A stretch of 64,000 nucleotides of DNA from Polymorphospora lycopeni (GTDB lineage: Bacteria > Actinomycetota > Actinomycetes > Mycobacteriales > Micromonosporaceae), in contig NZ_JBCGDC010000013.1 of the NCBI RefSeq assembly GCF_042237075.1, positions 29,934-93,933 of the forward strand, given 5' to 3'. A model generated the notes under the pieces. It had not been told where the DNA came from, did no database searches, and worked only from the letters and a program-made list of their open reading frames with translations. The position numbers and the translations under genes were made by a program. Position 1 is the first letter of the stretch, and each line of letters begins with the position of its first letter. Shown here one piece after another: positions 35,455 to 43,074 of the stretch.

Positions 35455-35640
35455 CTAGTCGGCGACGATGTCCCAGGCGAGGTTCGAGGGCCGGCCGCCG
35501 CCGCTGGTCAGGAATTCGTGGGCGGCGGCTTGCGCGCTTGCCGGGGTGACCCGGCTGCGTTCGGGCCAGGCGTCGGTCGGGGTGCCGGCGTAGTCGAAGG
35601 TGAAGGTGGGGCCGTCGTTGCCCCGGAGGCGACTCGTCAC
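35455..35640 (-). CDS. Imm1-like immunity protein fragment
   Basis: A 61-residue frame whose second half, AAAHEFLTSGGGRPSNLAWD, resembles the C-terminal end of Imm1-family immunity proteins of polymorphic toxin systems. Those are usually twice as long, so this is a truncated or minimal copy. It starts at GTG overlapping the TGA of the small membrane-protein gene (GTGA, 35640-35637), so the two are translationally coupled. Whether it still neutralises anything is unknown. Confidence 0.5.
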   Translation of the reverse strand: MTSRLRGNDGPTFTFDYAGTPTDAWPERSRVTPASAQAAAHEFLTSGGGRPSNLAWDIVAD

Positions 35641-35867
35641 CCGCTACCGCCTCCGCCTCCGTCTCCGCCTCCGTCCCCGCCACCGTCACCGCCGAAGTCT
35701 CCACCGCCGCCCTCGCCGCGGCGGCTCGATCCGTTGGAGCTAGTGAAGAACCAGGAGATCGGGGTGCCAGTCGACCAGGCCAGTATCAGTATGAAGACTA
35801 CGACGATTCCTCCGAGGATCAACGCCGTGGTCAAGGCAGCCATCATGAGTGCCTCTAAGTTCAGCAT
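35637..35867 (-). CDS. Small single-pass membrane protein with glycine-rich tail
   Basis: A 76-residue protein with an excellent GGAGGAGG site before its ATG. A long hydrophobic helix (ALTTALILGGIVVVFILILA) is followed by WSTGTPISWFFTSSNGSSRR and a C-terminal tail of GGGD repeats. No family is recognised. It overlaps the downstream Imm1-like gene by 4 bases. The repetitive GGTGGC-rich DNA at 35640-35700 is prone to length change. The pairing with an immunity-like gene makes a small membrane effector possible, but nothing else supports that. Confidence 0.6.
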   Translation of the reverse strand: MLNLEALMMAALTTALILGGIVVVFILILAWSTGTPISWFFTSSNGSSRRGEGGGGDFGGDGGGDGGGDGGGGGSG

Positions 35868-36145
35868 GTTCCGCCTCCTCCTCTGTTGTCCCCCTGGCGG
35901 TCTCCATCCAGTGTGGCGTGTCGCGTCGGGTGGGCGGAAGGGTCGCACGGGCAACTCGTCGACGAGCACCAGGACATCGACGCCTGGTGCTCGTCGACGC
36001 CGGCGGAGGTGACTGGCGAGCCCTGGTTCCTCATGAACGCGTTCCTGCACCTCGCACGCGCGACGGACCTCGTGAACGCCCCGAACGGGGCGCCCCAGGT
36101 CGTCGCGCTTCCTGGACGGTGCCCGGCCCCGCTAGCGGTGCGGGA
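35868..36145. other. Intergenic stretch with a coding-like fragment
   Basis: There is no complete gene. The plus frame around 35945-36110 reads GQLVDEHQDIDAWCSSTPAE and FLMNAFLHLARATDLVNAP, which has protein-like composition but no start, no ribosome site and no family that I recognise. The DNA may be debris from the deletions seen just downstream. Confidence 0.35.
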
Positions 36146-36400
36146 TCATGGGGTGGCCTCGTGTGCCACGGGCCGGCCGAGCGCGAGCCGGGCGGCAGTC
36201 ACCGCGCTGTGGAACGAGACCTCGCTGAGCAGGCCCGGTGCGGCGACCTGGTCGCCGGCGAGGTAGACGCCGTCGCCGCGATCGACGGCCGGCCGGTCCC
36301 GCCAGGTCTGTCCGGGCAGGTCCAGCGCCCCCGTACGGCCATTCGCCACCGCGTCCCGCCGCCAGGTGACCCGGTCGCGCCAGCCGGGCAGAGCCTGGTC
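36146..36400 (-). pseudogene. FAD-dependent oxidoreductase, C-terminal remnant
   Basis: The frame reading WRDRVTWRRDAVANGRTGAL, then GDGVYLAGDQVAAPGLLSEV and SFHSAVTAARLAL, is the C-terminal end of phytoene-desaturase-like flavoprotein oxidoreductases, where the last Gly-Asp contacts FAD. Only about 80 residues remain; the Rossmann domain is gone. It meets a sigma-factor remnant on the other strand at about 36398, so one deletion probably removed both 5' ends. Confidence 0.65.
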
Positions 36401-36865
36401 GACCGGACCCCGGCGGCCTGCCGGCAGCTCGCGTCGCGGGCGCGCCGGCGGGTCCGCGAAGAGGCGCCACCGCGCAAACCCGTCTCGACGGAGGAGTATC
36501 GGCGGGTGCTCGCAGCCTTCACCGCGGCCAGCGCCGACGGCGACCTGGCCGAACTGGTTCACCTGCTCGACCCGCGGATCGTGCTGCGCTCCGACGGCGG
36601 CGGTGCGGTGCCCGCCGCCCGCAAACCGGTGTACGGCCACGAGCGGGTGGTCACCCTGCTGTCCTGGCTGGCCCGCCGGTACGCCGGGGTACGGCTGGAG
36701 CCGGTGCTGCTCGCCGGCGGGCACGGATTCGTGCTCGAACTGGACGGCGCCGTGTGCGGCGTGATCGGCGTCGAGGTCGCCGACGGTCGGATCGCCGAGC
36801 TGAACCTGGTGGTCAACCCCGCGAAGCTGGGGCCGTGGCCGCCTTCCTCCGCCGCCGGCTCTTGA
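36390..36865 (+). pseudogene. ECF sigma factor (ECF41 type), C-terminal remnant
   Basis: The frame starts in sigma region 4 (TPAACRQLASRARRRVRE) and continues into the SnoaL-like C-terminal extension typical of ECF41 (STEEYRRVLAAFTAASADGD, then LAELVHLLDPRIVLRSDGGG, VYGHERVVTLL, and a NPAKLG motif in place of NPDKL). Regions 2 and the core of region 4 are missing, so it cannot direct transcription. ECF41 factors are often encoded next to flavoprotein oxidoreductases or carboxymuconolactone decarboxylases, which fits the neighbouring remnant. Confidence 0.7.
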
Positions 36866-36925
36866 TCGTCTGCGGCTCAGGCCGTCGACACGCCGTACCG
36901 AATGAGCCGCAACCACAGACGATCA
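36863..36925. terminator. Long imperfect inverted repeat after the sigma remnant
   Basis: TGATCGTCTGCGGCTCA (36863-36879) pairs with 36903-36925, which carries the same sequence inverted with a 6-base bulge. It spans the sigma frame stop. It may be the old terminator of the sigma gene. Confidence 0.5.
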
Positions 36926-37175
36926 TGACCGCTCTTACCTGACGGGAGGACGCCGACACGATTACCAGCCGCGCTCACCAGCACGCCGCCGGTGCCCGCA
37001 AGGACGACCATCTGCAGAAGAAACACCCGGCCACGTGCACGATCACTACACGCAAGAGACTCGCGGGTTGAACGAAGAGCCTAGACCGTCGGACCACTCG
37101 GCCGATTCACGTGTTATGGTCGGCGGCACAGCGACACCAGGTCGGTTGTGGGACCAGAAATTTGGGGGTGAGTTG

Positions 37176-37247
37176 ATGACTGCCGCGAAGGCCACTGCCG
37201 TGTGCAGTGCCCGCCAGATCATCCTCACGTCCCGGGTCCCGGTCTGA
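37176..37247 (+). CDS. Leader peptide of the rsgA operon
   Basis: A 23-codon frame, MTAAKATAVCSARQIILTSR plus three residues, with a strong GGGGGTGAG ribosome site just before its ATG. It ends 86 bases before the rsgA start. Its last codons contain GGGTCCC, which can pair with a segment that otherwise folds onto the rsgA ribosome site. It is too short for a function of its own and fits a ribosome-sensing leader, as for erm-type or other antibiotic-induced genes. The stalling trigger is unknown. Confidence 0.6.
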   Translation: MTAAKATAVCSARQIILTSRVPV

Positions 37248-37329
37248 CCTGACGCTGCTGCCCCGTTGAGCCTCGGCGGCTCGCGGAGGCACCACCTCAT
37301 GTGTCTTGGGACCCCTGTTCAAGGGTCTC
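37234..37329 (+). promoter_or_regulatory. Three-segment RNA switch covering the rsgA ribosome site
   Basis: Segment A, GGGTCCC (37234-37240, inside the leader ORF), is exactly complementary to segment B, GGGACCC (37308-37314). B can alternatively pair with segment C, GGGTCTC (37323-37329), with one G-U pair. C includes part of the AAGGG ribosome site (37321-37325) of rsgA. A-B and B-C are mutually exclusive, so a ribosome on the leader peptide can switch access to rsgA. Confidence 0.6.
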
Positions 37330-37333
37330 TACG

Positions 37334-38434
37334 TTGTCTCAATCTTTCTCATCTCATGCTCAGCCATATTCCCTGACGGACTACGGCTGGGGCGAAGCGT
37401 GGGAGCACGCCTTCGCACCTCATCGCGCTGCCGGGCGGATCGCGGCCCGAATCGTACGGGCCGAACGCGGCTCCTGCGACGTTGTCACCGATGCGGGAAT
37501 CGTCCGTGTGGCGATTCCCGGCGCGGTCGGTCAGGGCGACCCGCTGTCGGCACCATGCACGGGTGACTGGGCGGCGCTGCGTCGTCCTGCCGCCACGGAA
37601 CGCGGCCCTGCACTGCATGCGGTACTGGAGCGGCGCACCGCCCTGGTGCGCTCGAGCAGTTCGCGTACCTCGCAAGGCCAGGTACTGGCCGCGAACGTCG
37701 ACACGGTCGTCGTGGCTGTGTCACTCGCGGCCCCGCTCAAGCACGCCCGGACCGAACGCCTGCTCGCGTTGGCCTGGGAGAGCGGCGCCCAGCCGGTCGT
37801 GGTGCTCACCAAGGCCGACGCGAGCGCCGACCCGGCTGCGGCGCGGGCCCAGGTGTCCGCGGTGGCCCCAGGGGCGGACGTACTGGTCACCAGCGCCGTG
37901 ACCGGGCAGGGCCTGGACACCTTGGCCACCGTCCTGACCGGCACCATCGTGCTGCTCGGCCCCTCCGGAGCGGGCAAGTCCACCCTGGGCAACCATTTGT
38001 TGGGCGAGGAACGGCTGGCCACCGGCGCCGTACGCGATGCGGACGGCAAGGGCAGGCACACCACCGCATGGCGGGAACTGCTCCCGTTGCCCGGTGGTGG
38101 CGTCCTGCTGGATACCCCAGGCCTGCGTGCGATTGGTCTGCACGACGTGCAGGAGGGGCTGGAGCAGACGTTCTCCGAGATCGAGCACCTCGCACAGGGC
38201 TGCCGGTTCACGGACTGCGCTCACCTGAGCGAACCGGGCTGCGCGGTCCTGGCCGCTGTCGAGGCCGGCGAAGTTCCCCGGCGTCGCCTGGACAGCTACC
38301 ACCGACTGCTGCGCGAGAACACCTATGCCGCCTCCCGCACCGATGCGCGGGTGCGCGCCGACCGGGACGCCATCAAGAAGGGCATCACAAGAAACTTGCG
38401 TGCCACCTACCAGTTCCGGGAGCGTCAGCAGTGA
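37334..38434 (+). CDS. rsgA: Ribosome small-subunit GTPase RsgA (YjeQ)
   Basis: A 366-residue circularly permuted GTPase that checks late 30S maturation. The N-terminal OB-like domain has RIVRAERGSCDVVTDAG. The G motifs occur in permuted order: VVLTKAD (G4), then GPSGAGKSTLGNHLLG (G1, residues 209-224, Lys215) and DTPGLRAIGL (G3). The C-terminal zinc knuckle has CRFTDCAHLSEPGC. TTG at 37334 is chosen because AAGGG lies 8 bases before it; the upstream GTG at 37301 lacks a site. It overlaps the next gene by GTGA. It is probably a paralogue used under translation stress, given its leader. Confidence 0.85.
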   Translation: MSQSFSSHAQPYSLTDYGWGEAWEHAFAPHRAAGRIAARIVRAERGSCDVVTDAGIVRVAIPGAVGQGDPLSAPCTGDWAALRRPAATERGPALHAVLERRTALVRSSSSRTSQGQVLAANVDTVVVAVSLAAPLKHARTERLLALAWESGAQPVVVLTKADASADPAAARAQVSAVAPGADVLVTSAVTGQGLDTLATVLTGTIVLLGPSGAGKSTLGNHLLGEERLATGAVRDADGKGRHTTAWRELLPLPGGGVLLDTPGLRAIGLHDVQEGLEQTFSEIEHLAQGCRFTDCAHLSEPGCAVLAAVEAGEVPRRRLDSYHRLLRENTYAASRTDARVRADRDAIKKGITRNLRATYQFRERQQ

Positions 38435-39747
38435 ACGACACAGGCACGCCCGACCACGTTCCCGGTACCGACCCGGTCACGGAGGCGTTCTTCACCCTGC
38501 ACCGTGACCTGCCCCGGCAGGGCCCCGGCTCGGACGCCACCACGCGCCGCCTACTGGAGATGGCCGGTCCGCTGCCCGAGCGCCCCCGGGTGCTGGACGC
38601 GGGCTGCGGACCCGGCCGCTCCACGCTGCTGCTGGCCGAGGAAGCCGGAGCCCATGTGACCGCCGTCGACCTGCACCAGCCGTTCCTGGACGGCCTCGCG
38701 GCCGAGGCAGCACGCCGCGGCCTGGGCGGCCAGGTCACGGTCGTCAACTGCTCGATGGACCAGCTTCCCTTTCCCGATCACAGCTTCGACGTGATCTGGG
38801 CCGAGGGATCGGTCTACACCATCGGTTTCGACACCGCCCTGCGTGCCTGGCATCGCCTGCTCGCCCCTGGCGGGGTCCTCGTTGCCACCGAGATCGAGTG
38901 GACCGTGCCCAGCCCCGCCGCATCGGCCCGCGCCTACTGGGACGCGGCCTACCCCCTGCGCACCCACGCCACGAACACCGACGCCGCACAGGCCGCCGGC
39001 TACCGCCTCAGCGCCCACTGGCCACTGCCGGAAACCGACTGGTGGGACGAGTACTACAGCCCGCTCACCCAGCGGATCTCCCGAGTGGACCCCCGGCAGC
39101 CCGGCATGCCGGAGGCACTGGCCGCGCTCCAGGCGGAGATCGCCATGCGGCGCGAGCACGGCGGCGACTACCAGTACGCCGCCTACGTCCTCCAACCCCA
39201 CGACGACACCCTCGTCAACAGTGAGAACGGGACCACCATGCCCACCTGGACCACCCGCCCCGAGACCACCGAAGACATTCCCGCCATCCGCGCCATCAAC
39301 CTCGCCGCCTTTCCCACCGCCATGGAAGCCGACATCATCGAGGCCCTGCGCGCCGACCCGCAGGCCTGGATCGACGGCCTGTCCATGATCACCGCCGCCC
39401 CGGACGGCACTCCGGTCGGGTACGCGCTGCTCACCCGGTGTCACGGCGACGGCGCACCCGCCCTCACCCTGGGCCCGTGCGCGGTACTGCCCTCCGTCCA
39501 GCGCACCGGCGCCGGCTCCGCCGCCATCCGCGCCGCCCTGGACACCGCCCGGGACATGGGAGAGAACCTGGTCCTCGTCCTGGGCCACGCCAGCTACTAC
39601 CCGCGGTTCGGCTTCACCCCCGCCTCCCGCTTCGGTATACGGACTCCCTTCGAGGTACCCGACGAAGCCATGATGGCCATAGCACTCGACACCACCCGGC
39701 CGATCCCCGCCGGCACCATCCAGTACCCCGCCGCGTTCGGAGTCTGA
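38431..39747 (+). CDS. Class I SAM methyltransferase fused to a GNAT acetyltransferase
   Basis: A 438-residue two-domain protein starting at GTG inside the rsgA stop (GTGA). Residues 1-265 are a Rossmann methyltransferase with RVLDAGCGPGRSTLLLAEEA (motif I at 54-62), VTAVDLHQPFLDGLAAEAA and FDVIWAEGSVYTIG. Residues 270-438 are a complete GNAT domain beginning with its own methionine (MPTWTTRPETTEDIPAIRAI) and containing LGPCAVLPSVQRTGAGSAAI and YYPRFGFTPASRFGI. No stop separates the halves. Each domain alone is a common gene, so the fusion is notable. Substrates are unknown; the rsgA link hints at ribosome or rRNA modification or antibiotic tolerance. Confidence 0.82.
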   Translation: MNDTGTPDHVPGTDPVTEAFFTLHRDLPRQGPGSDATTRRLLEMAGPLPERPRVLDAGCGPGRSTLLLAEEAGAHVTAVDLHQPFLDGLAAEAARRGLGGQVTVVNCSMDQLPFPDHSFDVIWAEGSVYTIGFDTALRAWHRLLAPGGVLVATEIEWTVPSPAASARAYWDAAYPLRTHATNTDAAQAAGYRLSAHWPLPETDWWDEYYSPLTQRISRVDPRQPGMPEALAALQAEIAMRREHGGDYQYAAYVLQPHDDTLVNSENGTTMPTWTTRPETTEDIPAIRAINLAAFPTAMEADIIEALRADPQAWIDGLSMITAAPDGTPVGYALLTRCHGDGAPALTLGPCAVLPSVQRTGAGSAAIRAALDTARDMGENLVLVLGHASYYPRFGFTPASRFGIRTPFEVPDEAMMAIALDTTRPIPAGTIQYPAAFGV

Positions 39748-39758
39748 CAAATCCCGTG

Positions 39759-39786
39759 GGTGCCCGGGACTCACCTCCCGGGCACC
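39759..39786 (+). terminator. Perfect 11-bp hairpin after the fusion gene
   Basis: GGTGCCCGGGA (39759-39769) pairs exactly with TCCCGGGCACC (39776-39786) over a 6-base loop, 11 bases after the stop. It also lies just past the stop of the WD40 gene on the opposite strand, so it can serve both convergent units. Confidence 0.8.
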
Positions 39787-39800
39787 ACACCCACCGGGCG

Positions 39801-41186
39801 TTACCGGAAAGCGACGGTCCGGGCCTGGTCGCGATCGACTTCACCGGCTTCCAGGGCCGGCCGCCCCACGAGGCCGCGGCAACAGCGATCCGGGTTGCCA
39901 CACTGCCCGACGGCGGCCTGACCGGCTCGTTCCTCAACGACGACGGCGTCGTCCCTGGTAACCCCGACAACGCCCGACGAACCGACGGTCAACGACGACC
40001 GCGGTGCCCGCGTCGGCACGGGGGCAGCTCTTGCACGCTGCCCTCCCTCGCCGTTGATGGTGTCGGGAGTGACTCGCCACAGCCGTACGGTGTGGTCGCT
40101 GCTGGCGGTGGCGAGGGTTTTGCCGTCGGGGCTGAACGCGACGCCGTTGACCGTGTCGGTGTGACCGGTGAGGGTGACGATGGTCTGGCCGGTGGCAGCG
40201 TTCCACAGCCGTACGGTGTGGTCGCTGCTGGCGGGGGCGAGGGTTTTGCCGTCGGGGCTGAATGCCACGCCGTTGACCGTGTCGGTGTGACCGGTGAGGG
40301 TGACGATGGTCTGGCCGGTGGCAGCGTTCCACAGCCGTACGGTGTGGTCGCTGCTGGCGGGGGCGAGGGTTTTGCCGTCGGGGCTGAACGCGACGCCGTT
40401 GACCGTGTCGGTGTGACCGGTGAGGGTGACGATGGTCTGGCCGGTGGCAGGGTTCCACAGCCGTACGGTGTGGTCGCTGCTGGCGGTGGCGAGGGTTTTG
40501 CCGTCGGGGCTGAATGCCACGCCGTTGACCGTGTCGGTGTGACCGGTGAGGGTGACGATGGTCTGGCCGGTGGCAACGTTCCACAGCCGTACGGTCTTGC
40601 CGTCGCTGGCACCGGCGAGGGTCTTGCCGTCGGGGCTGAACGCGACGCCGTTGACCGTGTCGGTGTGACCGGTGAGGGTGACGATGGTCTGGCCGGTGGC
40701 AACGTTCCACAGCCGTACGGTCTTGCCGTCGCTGGCACCGGCGAGGGTCTTGCCGTCGGGGCTGAACGCCACACCGGTGACGATTCTGTCGTGGCCGGTG
40801 AGGTTGGCGAGGGTCTTGCCGGTGTTCACGTCCCACAGTCGAGCGACGTCGTCGAAGCCGGCGGTGGCGAGGGTCTTGCCGTCGGGGCTGAACGCCACGC
40901 TGGCGACCATGTTGCTGTGGCCGGTCAAGCTACGGGCGTTCGACATGCGCGGGCCGGTGGGGGCGGTGCTGTTCGGTGGACTGTCGCCCGAGGGGGTGGC
41001 GGTGGGCTGGGGCCGGCGGCCGGACGGGCCGGGGTCGGTGGGTAGGAAGCTCGGCAGGCTGGTGGCGGTGACGACTGCCAGTACCAGGGCGATGGTGCCG
41101 CCGATGGCGACTTTGTCGCGCCGGGTTCGAGGCGGCCAGCGCGGCCAGCGGACGAGGGCGGCGGCAACGCCGGGGTCGGGCTTCAC
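39801..41186 (-). CDS. Membrane-anchored WD40 seven-blade propeller protein
   Basis: A 461-residue protein: a short cytoplasmic part, one membrane helix (KVAIGGTIALVLAVVTATS, about residues 25-43), a Ser/Thr/Pro linker and seven WD40 repeats of 42 residues (about 80-375). Each has SPDGKTLA, TVRLWN and LTGH. Repeats 2-7 are almost identical, in DNA as well. The last 55 or so residues look unrelated and are antisense to a dehydrogenase remnant. The start is GTG at 41186, but the frame stays open upstream through a proline-rich linker typical of Ser/Thr kinase juxtamembrane regions, so this may be the rump of a kinase-WD40 receptor. Confidence 0.75.
   Translation of the reverse strand: MKPDPGVAAALVRWPRWPPRTRRDKVAIGGTIALVLAVVTATSLPSFLPTDPGPSGRRPQPTATPSGDSPPNSTAPTGPRMSNARSLTGHSNMVASVAFSPDGKTLATAGFDDVARLWDVNTGKTLANLTGHDRIVTGVAFSPDGKTLAGASDGKTVRLWNVATGQTIVTLTGHTDTVNGVAFSPDGKTLAGASDGKTVRLWNVATGQTIVTLTGHTDTVNGVAFSPDGKTLATASSDHTVRLWNPATGQTIVTLTGHTDTVNGVAFSPDGKTLAPASSDHTVRLWNAATGQTIVTLTGHTDTVNGVAFSPDGKTLAPASSDHTVRLWNAATGQTIVTLTGHTDTVNGVAFSPDGKTLATASSDHTVRLWRVTPDTINGEGGQRARAAPVPTRAPRSSLTVGSSGVVGVTRDDAVVVEERAGQAAVGQCGNPDRCCRGLVGRPALEAGEVDRDQARTVAFR
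39806..39965 (+). pseudogene. Short-chain dehydrogenase remnant, C-terminal part
   Basis: The plus frame reads GLVAIDFTGFQGRPPHEAAA and then VATLPDGGLTGSFLNDDG, which matches the C-terminal ends of carbonyl-reductase-like short-chain dehydrogenases (V-TDLNGFQG, then EEAA, then ATLPDDGPTGGFFDDDG). The Rossmann and catalytic parts are missing. It lies antisense to the last 55 codons of the WD40 gene, so the WD40 reading frame has probably run into it after a rearrangement. Confidence 0.6.
40065..40935 (-). repeat. Tandem 126-bp repeats encoding the WD40 blades
   Basis: Seven direct repeats, six of them close to identical at the DNA level, each 126 bases and one WD40 blade long. Differences cluster at the codons for the ASSDHT or ASDGKT loop and the N(A/P/V)ATG turn. 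Such identity points to recent duplication or gene conversion and makes the copy number liable to change or to assembly collapse. Confidence 0.9.
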
Positions 41187-41357
41187 CTTGCCCGGGGTGT
41201 TGCCGGTCGTCGTCGGCTGACCGGTTTGGTGGGGGGTTTCATCGGTGGTCGGGGGTGGTGCGGCCGGTGGTGGGGCGGGTTCGGCGGGGACCGGAGGTGC
41301 TGTCGCGGGTGGGGTGGGTTCGTTGGCCGTAGCCGATATCCGCCCATTGCCACCCGA
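41187..41357 (-). pseudogene. Proline-rich linker upstream of the WD40 gene, possible lost kinase
   Basis: The WD40 frame is open back to a TGA near 41358 and reads ANEPTPPATAPPVPAEPAPP, then PTTDETPHQTGQPTTTGN, with no ATG, GTG or TTG. This composition is the linker between the kinase domain and the membrane helix of actinobacterial PknB-like receptors. No kinase motif (HRD, DFG) is found upstream, so the kinase part seems to have been deleted. Confidence 0.4.
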
Positions 41358-41518
41358 TCAGCCTAGAAGGGGGCAACAAGCGGTACGCACCCCCGAGCGC
41401 GGCCGGACCTGCGGTCCGATGGCGGCGAGGTGCCGGCCCCGTACACCGATCATGCCTGCCCGGCGATGCCGAACGCGGCCTCGACCAGGGTGGAAAGGAC
41501 CTGGGCCGCGGACACGCC

Positions 41519-42190
41519 TTAACTGTCGAACCAGACGACCAGCCGCACGTTGTCGTCGCCATGTCGCTCGGCGAGACCGCGCATCGTGTCCAGCAGCGCG
41601 CGCAGCGGCGGGTCGCCACGCAGGACGTCGCCCTGGCGGAGGCGCTCCACCCGCCACATCCTGTCGGCCGCGCGCCACTGGGTTCCCTCGGGATAGCTGC
41701 TGCCCCGGGGATCGGCGTCCTCGCCGGCCACCGCGCGCCAGGCGCGCCCATGGTGACCCGCCTTGCCGACGAGGATCGGTCCTTCGCTCGTCAGCTCGTA
41801 CTCGTGGATCCGGTCGTCCACGCGAGGGGCCTGCGCCGTCCAGTCGATGCGGGCCAGTTGTGTCCACGCCACCCAGGTGTGATCGTGTTCGTCGTCGGAG
41901 AACCGGAGAGCGAGCAGTTCCGTGCTGGCGTCCGCAGGCAGGCCACGGCCGGGCGAGACGGGTTCGAACCCGGCGTAGTTCCGCACACCGAACAGCAGAC
42001 CGAAGGCATCGTAGTTGCGCGGCAGGTCCTCCACACCGGCGTCGGTCAGCAGCCACGGCGATCCCGGACCGTTCGGCCGGATCTCCACCCCGCCGGAGAT
42101 ATCGGTACCCACGTCACCTCGCCCTTCGTCCGTGACGGCCGGGACGTACCGGCGGAGACGGATCCCGCAGTTCGGCCGTGCGGACACCAT
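41519..42190 (-). CDS. Hypothetical protein
   Basis: A 223-residue soluble acidic protein with good coding bias. It starts MVSARPNCGIRLRRYVPAV, has a central YDAFGLLFGVRNYAGFEPV segment and ends LRGLAERHGDDNVRLVVWFDS-like, with alternating strands and helices. No family is recognised. The ATG at 42190 is chosen over upstream codons because the sequence before it loses coding character. It faces the gene at 42389 head to head across about 200 bases, so the two may share a control region. Confidence 0.6.
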   Translation of the reverse strand: MVSARPNCGIRLRRYVPAVTDEGRGDVGTDISGGVEIRPNGPGSPWLLTDAGVEDLPRNYDAFGLLFGVRNYAGFEPVSPGRGLPADASTELLALRFSDDEHDHTWVAWTQLARIDWTAQAPRVDDRIHEYELTSEGPILVGKAGHHGRAWRAVAGEDADPRGSSYPEGTQWRAADRMWRVERLRQGDVLRGDPPLRALLDTMRGLAERHGDDNVRLVVWFDS

Positions 42191-42388
42191 ACGGAGTCGT
42201 GCCCGTAGGTCCGCCTCCCGAGGGCGTCGAGGATGCTGCTGCCCGTTTGGCCGGCCGATGATGCTGGAAATCGTTCGTCGTGCCGTGCGGAGGTAGCGAC
42301 AATGCTCGCCTGAGGGACAGATGGTCGATAGTGCGAACGAGGTGCTGCCGGAATGGGCCGACGGTTGGCCGGAGGCAAGTGGCCGGTG

Positions 42389-43021
42389 ATGGTCAGCGAG
42401 GTCCGGCTGGGATACCACCGGTACCGAGTCGTTCGCGCCGCCAGGGTTCCCCGGTTCGCCGGTCTCTACGAGGGCCGCCTCGGAGCGCAGTTCTGTCTCG
42501 ACAAGGAATCAGCGGCGATGTTCGCCATGGCGTGGGGGCTGGCGGCCCGGTCGCCGTACACGATCGTCTACCTTCCGCTGCGCCGTGCGGAGCCACCCGA
42601 CCGCCACGTATGGGGACGGCCACTGGACCTGGTGTTGCTGCACCACCGTCTCGCGTTCGCGCCGTCACGGTGGAAGCAGGTCCGGGCTCGACTCGGCACC
42701 GGTAGGCCGCACAGCGTTACCCTGCCTGGCGACGCCTGGCCGTCGCGTCCGGCCGCCGCCGACCGCGGACGGTTCTGGCATCAGGACTTTCTTGATCATC
42801 TTCGGTGGGACATCGCGGCCGACACGCTGTTCCTCACCGGCAGCCGGAAGGCGTTCGAACTCGAGGCAGACCAGGTCCGCGCCCTGGCCGAGGAGTGCCC
42901 GGCTCATCGCGTCCGTACGCCGGGGACGCACTGCTGTGCCGAGATCGGCATGGGTAGAACGCGGCATTACCCTGACCGCCGCCGACCGTACGCCGAGCTG
43001 CATGCCGAATACCGGGGGTAG
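42389..43021 (+). CDS. Hypothetical protein
   Basis: A 210-residue protein of unknown family. It starts MVSEVRLGYHRYRVVRAARV and contains AQFCLDKESAAMFAMAWGLA and YTIVYLPLRRAEPPDRHVWG, with a basic C-terminus. A GGAGG site at 42371-42375 supports a start at GTG 42386 or ATG 42389. The stop is 54 bases before the amidase start. It is divergent from another unknown gene. No membrane segment or signal peptide is visible. Confidence 0.6.
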   Translation: MVSEVRLGYHRYRVVRAARVPRFAGLYEGRLGAQFCLDKESAAMFAMAWGLAARSPYTIVYLPLRRAEPPDRHVWGRPLDLVLLHHRLAFAPSRWKQVRARLGTGRPHSVTLPGDAWPSRPAAADRGRFWHQDFLDHLRWDIAADTLFLTGSRKAFELEADQVRALAEECPAHRVRTPGTHCCAEIGMGRTRHYPDRRRPYAELHAEYRG

Positions 43022-43074
43022 CGCTGGTGGGAAAATGCATGGTGGTCCGTCGTCGCGCATCGTATGTTCGCCGG

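Larger units (their letters stand above)
36926..37333 (+). other. Leader region of rsgA
   Basis: Apart from the leader peptide at 37176 and the switch segments at 37234-37329, no gene is seen in this stretch. A TTATGG-type -10 candidate lies near 37112-37117. The mRNA leader would be about 200 bases. Confidence 0.5.

Noticed and set aside
35640..35700. Short GGTGGC-rich tandem tract considered as a regulatory repeat
   Set aside because: It lies in frame in a small protein gene and encodes its GGGD tail.
37301..37333. GTG at 37301 as the rsgA start
   Set aside because: It has no ribosome site and lies inside the switch hairpin; the TTG at 37334 has AAGGG at good spacing.
40065..40935. Regular 126-bp direct repeats considered as a CRISPR or satellite array
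   Set aside because: There are no spacers; the unit length equals one 42-residue WD40 blade and the frame is open throughout.
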